From positions 1-64,000 of the forward strand of contig JAIXSA010000156.1 of NCBI GenBank assembly GCA_027484915.1: a stretch of DNA of 64,000 nucleotides, given 5' to 3'. The notes beneath the pieces are model-generated. The model saw only the letters and a program-made list of their open reading frames with translations. It made no database searches and had not been told where the DNA came from. The translations under genes and the position numbers were made by a program. This DNA comes from Paracoccaceae bacterium (lineage in GTDB: Bacteria > Pseudomonadota > Alphaproteobacteria > Rhodobacterales > Rhodobacteraceae). Positions 38,045-45,317 of the stretch are shown piece after piece (the first letter of the stretch is position 1; every line of letters starts with the position of its first letter).

Positions 38045-38551
38045 TCAATCCTTGCTGTACGCGAGGCTGACAAGTTGCCAGATGCTGGCAGCAAAGACGT
38101 TCTCGGAGCGGTAGTCTGCCGAGGAATCATAGGGATAGATGATCCACAACGGCCCGAGTTCACGCTTGTCGAAGGGTTCTCCGTCGATCCGGACGGCAAT
38201 GATCGGATAATCGGGGCCTATGAGATCGGGCGTTATCGTCACCATGTAGTCGTTTGCAGCCGTCGCCTGGACCGGTACGCCCGACAGCCCGGCCAGGGCC
38301 AATACCTCGCTAAGTCGCGGCCCGCTGTAGCGCGCTGATCCCTCGGTCCAGTTAGTGGCGGTCTCGAACTCGACCTGCGGCAAGGCCTCAAGCTCCTCTC
38401 GCGTCAGTTCGACGGCGGGACCGTCCTTCGGCTGAAGCTCGAGAAGGATTTCCGACGGGTCCTGCGCCAAAGCCGCAAATGGTGCCGAGACGAACAACAC
38501 AAAGGTTGCCATACTGAGCGTAAGGCGCGGCATTACAATCACAGATTGCAT
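38045..38551 (-). CDS. Periplasmic oxidoreductase-molybdopterin-binding-fold protein without cysteine
   Basis: Signal peptide ...FAALAQ; YSGPRLSEVLALAGLSG...VTITPDLIGPDYPIIAVRIDGEPF...GPLWIIYPYD; 3-nt gap to kinase. Confidence 0.75.
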   Translation of the reverse strand: MQSVIVMPRLTLSMATFVLFVSAPFAALAQDPSEILLELQPKDGPAVELTREELEALPQVEFETATNWTEGSARYSGPRLSEVLALAGLSGVPVQATAANDYMVTITPDLIGPDYPIIAVRIDGEPFDKRELGPLWIIYPYDSSADYRSENVFAASIWQLVSLAYSKD

Positions 38552-38762
38552 TTCGTTATCCTGAAAGTTGCATCAAATAGGCACCATATATCGACCATCT
38601 GGGCAAATCATGATATCTTTAGACATATTGGATGTCGCACGATGAGCTTACGCACACACGATTTCGTTGTTACCTCGCATTATGCTTGCGAATCATCGCG
38701 TACTGCAGCTGCGGGAAGACCCAGTCGGCGGGTGTGCGCACTAAAGAAAGGTTAGACGACCG

Positions 38763-39398
38763 GTGCAGAAAGAGACTGCCGCCATAAGCGTGCTGCTCGT
38801 CGACGATCACAGTCTGATTGTCGAGCTTGTGAAGACCTTCCTCACGGCCGATGGCGGGTTTTCCGTGACCGTTTGCGGAGATCTGGCAGGTGCACTTTCC
38901 CTGATCGAGGAGTCCGGCGGTTTCGATGTCGTGCTGCTGGATGTCGTTCTGCCCGGACTCACCGGGATCACTGACGTGGCGAAGGTGGTCCGGGTCAACG
39001 GCGACGGCGCGGTTGTGCTGTTTTCGGGATCCGTGTCGGCGGGCTTCGTAGAAAAGGCGGTGCAGGCCGGCGCGCGCGGCTTCATTCCAAAGACTTTGCC
39101 GCTGCGTGCCTTGACCAGCGCGATACGGCTTGTGGCCGTGGGCCAGACCTTCATCCCTGGAAATCTCACCTACGGACAGGCGGCCGAAACCGTGCAACCC
39201 GGTGAGCCGCGCATGACCCAACTTGAATCGTCGGTTCTGCGCCATTTGGGGGAAGGCCTGGCCAACAAGGAGATCGCCTTCCGCCTGCAGATGAGCGAGT
39301 CCACCGTCAAGATGCATGTCCGCGCGATCTGCCGGAAGCTCGGAGCCAGGAACCGGACTCATGCCGTGATCATGGGCAGGGCGGACGGACTGCTTTAG
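38763..39398 (+). CDS. LuxR/NarL-family response regulator
   Basis: VLLVDDHSLIVELVKTFL...VVLLDVVLPGLTG; HTH LTQLESSVLRHLGEGLANKEIAFRLQMSESTVKMHVRAICRKLGARNRTHAV-type. Confidence 0.9.
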   Translation: MQKETAAISVLLVDDHSLIVELVKTFLTADGGFSVTVCGDLAGALSLIEESGGFDVVLLDVVLPGLTGITDVAKVVRVNGDGAVVLFSGSVSAGFVEKAVQAGARGFIPKTLPLRALTSAIRLVAVGQTFIPGNLTYGQAAETVQPGEPRMTQLESSVLRHLGEGLANKEIAFRLQMSESTVKMHVRAICRKLGARNRTHAVIMGRADGLL

Positions 39399-39859
39399 GC
39401 CGGTGCGCCCTTTCGCGCATCCCCGCAATCATGAAGCACAGCAGCGCGGCATGGTGTTCGCCCCCGAATTCCCGGTGGGTGCCTTTGCCAGCTTGCCTAG
39501 CACTGCCCGCTCTGGTCGGGTCGGTTTTCCGTCCGGTTGCCGCGCTTTCGTCGAGGCAACGTGCCGCGCCACTGCCAAGTGAACGGGCAGGCTCTATTGG
39601 ACTTTCCCCCTGACATGACCTGCCAGTCCCTGCTTCGCGCTTTGGATCCGGCAGCCCTGACAGCAATCAGTTGAGACAGATCGACTATACTAAGCGCATG
39701 CAGCGCGCGTCGAAATCAATCATCCCGGTCGATAGAGAGTAGAAATGCCCAAGTGGCATGACGAACCACTTCATGAGGGCGGCTAGAATCGAAACCTAGA
39801 AGTCAGAGTTAGAATTCACAGGCAAGATCAGACAGATGCCCTCAAGCCATCATCTGTTG

Positions 39860-40191
39860 TCCGTCCCAGCTCCGCATGGGACAGCATGGCCCGGGTTGAT
39901 CATTGGCGGCAGGGCCGACGCACAAAACGGGATCGAAGGCTGCTGCTCTGCCGAGGGCACGGGATTGTGGGCGCTGATCTGTCGTTCGGTCGGGCCGTCC
40001 CTGGAAACGAGAAATCCACAAATCCCGCAGCGTGACTTGCTGCGGAACACCCAACATCCTGGCGGTTCATCGCCAGGCTGCCCCCTCATCGCCTGACCAG
40101 CGATCAGGGTATCTGCGGGGGCAATGCCCTTTCTCCCGCAGCCTCTGTGGTCACACGCCGCCTTGACCCCACCTTCGGGTGGGGTCCTTTT
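39860..40191 (+). ncRNA. Candidate structured non-coding RNA ending in intrinsic terminator
   Basis: No credible ORF; series of hairpins including cctggcg-gttcat-cgccagg and ctgcggg...cccgcag, then gaccccacc-ttcg-ggtggggtc-cttttc. Confidence 0.35.
40165..40191 (+). terminator. Strong intrinsic terminator, UUCG loop
   Basis: gaccccacc-ttcg-ggtggggtc perfect 9-bp stem then CTTTTC. Confidence 0.8.
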
Positions 40192-40267
40192 CTTCCCAGG
40201 TGCGGACCAACCGACCAAACCTCGAAGCCCACCGCTGGCTTTACGGCACGACCCGGCTTCCCCCGTT

Positions 40268-40951
40268 TCAGCTCAGAGCCTGGAATTCCACCCGCCGGTT
40301 CTGGTCCGAGTCGGGATCATAGTCCTCAAGCAGGAACCTTTCGCCAAGGCCGACGGCTTCCAGCCGGCTGGCCGCAATGCCGCAGTCGTTGACGAAGAAG
40401 CGCTGCACTTCCTCGGCCCGCAGGCGCGAGAGCCGTTCGTTGTAGTCGTCCGACCCCGACGCATCGGTATGGCCGATGATCCGGAAGAGCTGGATGTCGG
40501 CAGCCCGCATCACGTTGCACAGCTTCTGCAGCTTCGGCTTCTGCGCATCGTCAAGCGCTGCGCTGTCGAAGGCGAACTCGATGCGGATGTTGACGCCCAT
40601 GCCCTCGGGCATCTTGACCAATGTCGCGGTCTCGTTGCTGGAAACCACCGTCTCGGTCGGCGGCGTCACGGTTTCGGTTGGGCTGTCAGCGGCAACCTCG
40701 GTCGCGACGGGTTCGGCTGCGGTCTCCCCAGTGGCGACCTCTTTGGTGACTTCGGTGGCAATCTCGACATCGTCGGCAGTGATCAGCGTCAGCCCGCGGG
40801 TCAAAGCGGTATTGCCTTCGACGGCTGCCTTGTAGGCGTCGCGCTGGGCCAGGAACAACTGCAACAATTCTTCTTCGGACAGGTCCTGGGCCGGGCTGGC
40901 GGAGGGCATCAGCGCGGCACAGACCGCGAGGCTGGTCAGCAACTTATGCAT
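40268..40951 (-). CDS. OmpA-family protein
   Basis: Signal peptide; IRIEFAFDSAALDDAQKPKLQKLCNVM...FRIIGHTDASGSDDYNERLSRLRAEEVQRFF...DQNRRVEFQ. Confidence 0.88.
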   Translation of the reverse strand: MHKLLTSLAVCAALMPSASPAQDLSEEELLQLFLAQRDAYKAAVEGNTALTRGLTLITADDVEIATEVTKEVATGETAAEPVATEVAADSPTETVTPPTETVVSSNETATLVKMPEGMGVNIRIEFAFDSAALDDAQKPKLQKLCNVMRAADIQLFRIIGHTDASGSDDYNERLSRLRAEEVQRFFVNDCGIAASRLEAVGLGERFLLEDYDPDSDQNRRVEFQALS

Positions 40952-41102
40952 CGTCGAAGCACCTTCCAAAAAACGGATTTATAGCTGGGTAAAGTCTAGG
41001 CTATGATGCCCTTGCATTCAATTCACACCTTTGGGCGGGCTTGGCGATGCTGAACTGTTCGCGCAGACGTTTTACCGGCCTCCCTTCTGGTGTGGAGGCG
41101 CA

Positions 41103-41858
41103 ATGAACACCCCGATCACCGTCGTTCCTGGTCAGGCCAATCGGTTGCCGGTGGCCGTGGGGTCCGGGCTGACCAACCGCGGCATGGTGCGCGAGCGCAA
41201 CGAGGATTCGATCCTGACCGATCCGACGGGGGTGCTGTGGGCGGTGGCCGACGGGATGGGGGGCTATGGCAATGGCGATGTCGCGTCCGAGATCGTGATC
41301 GACTGCCTGGCGCAGATCCCGGACGGCGTCGATCCCGGGCCGGCACTGGTCGCGCGGCTGCAGCAGGCGAATGATCTGGTCGTGCAGCGCCAGCGCAGCC
41401 CTGGCATGGGACGGATGGGGGCCACGGTGGTCGCGGTGCTGATCTCGGGGGCTGTGGCGCATGTGGCTTGGGTGGGTGACAGCCGGGCCTACCTCTTGCG
41501 GGGCGGTCGGCTTCGCCCGCTGACGCGCGACCATTCCGTGGTGCAAGAGATGATTGACCGCGGCGAGTTGTCCCCGGCCGAGGCTGAGAGTCACCCCGAG
41601 TCACATGTCATCACCCGCGCCGTTGGGGGCGGGGCGGTGCTTGAGGTTGATCAGGTCAGCGTGCCATTGGCTGTCGGCGACCGGCTTCTACTGTGCAGTG
41701 ACGGACTGACGCGCTGCGTCTACGAGCAGACTGTAGAGGCCCTTCTGCGCGATGCGCAAAGCCCCGAGGAGGCCTGTCAGAAACTGGTGCGCGAAGCACT
41801 GGACAGCGGCGCACCCGACAACGTCTCGGCCATCGCCGTGCATATCCGCGAGGGTTGA
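41103..41858 (+). CDS. PP2C-family Ser/Thr phosphatase (T6SS-associated, PppA-like)
   Basis: GLTNRGMVRERNEDSIL, WAVADGMGGYGNGDVAS, WVGDSRAYLLRGGRLRPLTRDHS, LCSDGLTRCV. Confidence 0.92.
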   Translation: MNTPITVVPGQANRLPVAVGSGLTNRGMVRERNEDSILTDPTGVLWAVADGMGGYGNGDVASEIVIDCLAQIPDGVDPGPALVARLQQANDLVVQRQRSPGMGRMGATVVAVLISGAVAHVAWVGDSRAYLLRGGRLRPLTRDHSVVQEMIDRGELSPAEAESHPESHVITRAVGGGAVLEVDQVSVPLAVGDRLLLCSDGLTRCVYEQTVEALLRDAQSPEEACQKLVREALDSGAPDNVSAIAVHIREG

Positions 41859-42746
41859 ATGCAATCGAACAACCTTATCGCCCCCATCATCGTCGCCATC
41901 GGCGTGATCATCGCCGCCGTGGCCTTTGCGATGGTCACGACACTTCTGGAATCCGCCGACAGCGGTGCCGACCTGCGGCTGACCCGGCTGGAAGAGGCCT
42001 TCGACGCCGAGTCGGCGCAGCGGGCGCGGCTTGAGGCAGAGATTGCCACGCTGAAGGCAGACCTTGCGCGGCTGCGGGACGACATGAGCCTTCTGGCCAA
42101 TCGTGCACCGGTTGCGCCTTCGACGGTCGAGGCTCCGGTGGTGGACGCCGAGGGGCTTACAGCGGGCGAGGATGCGCAGCACCAGCCCGAGACCGAGGCG
42201 CTGACCGAACAGATGCGGGCGGCGCGCGACCGGTTCAACAAGGGCATCACCCAGCCGCGCAACAAGACGATGCTCGCGCTTCTGGGCCGCCCGCGTGAGG
42301 ACCTGGGCACCGATTGCCGGGGCATCACCAATCCACGGCTGAAGGATCTGGTCGAGACCCGCCAGGTCGGCCCGATCAAGGCCACGATGCTGAAGCCGGC
42401 GCTGGACAGTCTGGAGCGGATCGTGGCCAAGCTGCAAGCGGACGAGCCCGACATCGCCGCCAAGCTGGGCACGGCAGGGGCCTTGTGCGTGCGGCTGATC
42501 CGGGGATCGAACAGCTCGGTCTCGAACCACTCGTTCGGGACCGCCATCGACATAACGCTGCAGGGCGAGCTTGACCCCTTTGCGGACGGGACGATGCAGA
42601 TCGGCCTGGTGATCCTGGCCGAGCATTTCAACGAAGAAGGCTGGTACTGGGGCGGTGGCTACAACCGCGAGGACGGGATGCATTTCGAGGTCGGCGAAGA
42701 GACGCTGCAGAAATGGGTCGACGAGGGGCTGATCCCGTCGCAATGA
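41859..42746 (+). CDS. Membrane-anchored M15/VanY-like peptidase
   Basis: N-terminal TM and coiled coil; NHSFGTAIDITLQGELDPF...GWYWGGGYNREDGMHFEV matches M15 SxHxxGxAxD...HFE pattern. Confidence 0.75.
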   Translation: MQSNNLIAPIIVAIGVIIAAVAFAMVTTLLESADSGADLRLTRLEEAFDAESAQRARLEAEIATLKADLARLRDDMSLLANRAPVAPSTVEAPVVDAEGLTAGEDAQHQPETEALTEQMRAARDRFNKGITQPRNKTMLALLGRPREDLGTDCRGITNPRLKDLVETRQVGPIKATMLKPALDSLERIVAKLQADEPDIAAKLGTAGALCVRLIRGSNSSVSNHSFGTAIDITLQGELDPFADGTMQIGLVILAEHFNEEGWYWGGGYNREDGMHFEVGEETLQKWVDEGLIPSQ

Positions 42747-45220
42747 GTTCCGATCCGAACAGCCCCCGGACCGTGCTGCCGCCGAAACGCGGCGCGCGGC
42801 GATCGGACCCGGAGGTCTACGAGGCCGCGGCAGCCCCGGTCCTGCGGATGGTTGGCCAACTGGCGTCCGTCCGCGGCGTGGAAGCGCAAGTGCTGGTCCA
42901 GCGCGCGGCCGAGGCGCTGGACCGCTTCGACGCGGATCTGGAACGGGCGGGGGTGCCGCCCTCGTCCATCCAGCCCGCCCGCTATGCGCTGGGCTTGCTT
43001 CTGGACCATACGGCGCGCAAGAACCGGGCGGTGGATGTGGCCCAGTGGGGGGCGGGGGCGCATCGGCTGATCTTCGACGGCCGTGACATCTCGGCGGCCA
43101 CCGTGCGCGAGTTCATTCGCAAGGCGGGCGAGGCGGGGCCGGATTTCGCAGGCGTGCAGCAGTTCATGGAGCGGCGGCTGGCGGTGGTGGAGGGGAGCCG
43201 GACCACCTTTGACCGCAATGATGCAGCGGGCTGGACGGGGATCACTCTGGTCCTAATCCTGGCCTTCGTCCTCTTGGTCGCAGGCTGGGCTGGCTTTGTC
43301 GAATGGCGCTTTCACCGCGACCTGACCCGGCTTTTCGAGGCCGAGGCACTGGACATCGGACTGGACCGGGACGCGGTGCTGCCTGACCTGCCGCAGCGGC
43401 TGACCCGGCTTGGCGCAGCCTCGGACAGGGTGGCGCGGGCGGCAGAAAAGGCGCCGATCCGTCTTTTTGCCGGGGTCCTGGGCTTTGACGCCGCCGCGCG
43501 GGCCGATGCGGTCTATGACGCGGCGGTCCAGAAGCACCTGCCGGGGGCCTTGGCACGGGCGGTCGATGCCGCCTTGGCCGCCGAGGGTGAAAGCCTGCCG
43601 CTTTACGACACGCTGCGGGCCTGGTCGGTCCTGTCGGGACAGGCGGACTGGTCCCCTGCCTACCTTGCTGGCTGGCTGGGCGACCGTGCCGGGGCGATGC
43701 CTGACCTGCAACCCCTGCTTCCCCATCTTGCCCGTCTGCGCCCACCCGAGGCCCCGCTGCCGCCGCTGGACGCAGAACTTCTGGCCCAGGCCCGCGTCTT
43801 TGCGGCCGAGGCCCCAGAACCCGAGCGCGCCTATCTGGAACTGAAACGCTCCTCCGGGGCGGCTGAATTGGCACCCTGGGCTCCGGAAACGGCCGTGCCG
43901 GGGCTTTCGGTCGTGCTGCAGCGCCGGTCGGGTGTCGGGATCGAGGTGCCGCTTCCCGGTCTCTACACGCAAGGCGGCTGGGACTATGCGCGTCAGGTGG
44001 GCGCGGGGCTGGCCGTGCAGACCGCGCGCAGCGAGGCCGCGCGGTTGTTTGATGCGGTTCAGCCCGGCCCCAATGATGCACCCGATCAGGTGCTGGACCT
44101 TCTGCAACGCGAGACTTTGGCGCGGTGGAAGGCCTTCCTCGGCGATGTCCAGGTGCGCCCCTTTGGCGATCCTGAGCAGGCGGTTCTGGTCTCGGGCCGG
44201 TTGGCCGCACCGGATTCGCCGCTGGCGGCGCTATTGCCCGAAGTCTGGATGCAGGTCGGAGGGCTGGACCGTTCCCGGCCCCACGCGCTGCAGCTGCGCA
44301 TCGCGTCGGATTTCGCGGCGCTGATCCAGTATTCCGATGACGGTCGGATGGACGACATCGCGGACCTCTTCGCCGGCCTGAATGTGGCGCTGGGCGCGAT
44401 GGACCGGGACGAGCCTCGCGGGCTGCAGCGTCTGATGTCGGCGCAATCGCGCGGGGCGACGCTGGCCGCGCTGCGCACCGCCCCGCCGATGGTGGTGCAG
44501 ATCGTCGAGGACGTTCTGGCCCAGAGCAGCGCGGCACAGGCCGACCCCCTGTCGAACCCCCTTACCAAGGCCTGGCAGACCGAGGTGCTTTCCTTGTGCA
44601 AGGAGGTGACGACGGACCGCTATCCCTTCGCTGCCGGTGGAGAGGCCTCCGTTGCCGAGGTCGCGGCCCTGCTGGGGCCGGGAGGGGCGATCGACCGGTT
44701 CTTCCGCACTCGGGCCGAGCCCTATATCGACACCTCGACGACGCCCTGGCGCTGGAAGCCGGACGCACGCTTCGCCGGACTTGATCCGAAGGGCGCGGAA
44801 TTCCTGCAACGGACCCAGGCCATTGCGGCGGGTTTCGCGGGGCAGTCCAGCCAGTTGACCCTTGCTGCACTGGCCGAGCGTGGCAAGGCCTTCGTGGCCA
44901 TCGGCGGGCAAGGCGGGCCGGTCGAGACCACGGTCGAGCCGTTGACCCTGACCTGGCCCGGCCCGTCCCCCGCAACGGGTGGCGAGGTGCGTTTCAGCAC
45001 GGCCGAGGGCAATGCGACCCTGGCCGAGCCCGGCGAATGGGGCTTCTTCCGCATTCTGGACGGGGTCCGGCTGCGCGAACGCGACGGGGGCAAGCGCTTT
45101 CTCGTCGACCTGAGGTCCGGCGGGGCGCGGCTTTTCATGGAAGTTCAGTTCCCGGCCGAAGCCAACCCTCTGTCGCGCTGGCCGCTTCTCAAGGGTCTGG
45201 CTTGCCCGACCGCGCTGTGA
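42743..45220 (+). CDS. DotU-like N-terminus + TM + TssM C-terminal domain fusion, no P-loop (ImcF-related)
   Basis: N-terminal helical ARYALGLLLDHTARKN...AQWGAGAHRLI DotU-like; C-terminal TKAWQTEVLSLCKEVTTDRYPF...RAEPYIDTSTTPWRWKP...LTWPGPSP...GLACP parallels TssM 48265..51795. Confidence 0.75.
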   Translation: MSSDPNSPRTVLPPKRGARRSDPEVYEAAAAPVLRMVGQLASVRGVEAQVLVQRAAEALDRFDADLERAGVPPSSIQPARYALGLLLDHTARKNRAVDVAQWGAGAHRLIFDGRDISAATVREFIRKAGEAGPDFAGVQQFMERRLAVVEGSRTTFDRNDAAGWTGITLVLILAFVLLVAGWAGFVEWRFHRDLTRLFEAEALDIGLDRDAVLPDLPQRLTRLGAASDRVARAAEKAPIRLFAGVLGFDAAARADAVYDAAVQKHLPGALARAVDAALAAEGESLPLYDTLRAWSVLSGQADWSPAYLAGWLGDRAGAMPDLQPLLPHLARLRPPEAPLPPLDAELLAQARVFAAEAPEPERAYLELKRSSGAAELAPWAPETAVPGLSVVLQRRSGVGIEVPLPGLYTQGGWDYARQVGAGLAVQTARSEAARLFDAVQPGPNDAPDQVLDLLQRETLARWKAFLGDVQVRPFGDPEQAVLVSGRLAAPDSPLAALLPEVWMQVGGLDRSRPHALQLRIASDFAALIQYSDDGRMDDIADLFAGLNVALGAMDRDEPRGLQRLMSAQSRGATLAALRTAPPMVVQIVEDVLAQSSAAQADPLSNPLTKAWQTEVLSLCKEVTTDRYPFAAGGEASVAEVAALLGPGGAIDRFFRTRAEPYIDTSTTPWRWKPDARFAGLDPKGAEFLQRTQAIAAGFAGQSSQLTLAALAERGKAFVAIGGQGGPVETTVEPLTLTWPGPSPATGGEVRFSTAEGNATLAEPGEWGFFRILDGVRLRERDGGKRFLVDLRSGGARLFMEVQFPAEANPLSRWPLLKGLACPTAL

Positions 45221-45317
45221 ACGCTTTTCGCCACACGGCACCCGATTTTCAGCTAGACTGACCGCGCATTTGCCACGTGACGCGATTTGACAAAGCTTTC
45301 GGACAGGAGAGATCAGC

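Noticed and set aside
40040-40191. Structured region considered as SRP RNA, RNase P RNA or tmRNA
   Set aside because: Diagnostic conserved motifs of those RNAs were not found by eye.
39431-40218. Short ORFs in the luxR-ompA gap
   Set aside because: No RBS, protein-like composition or motifs; overlap strong hairpins.
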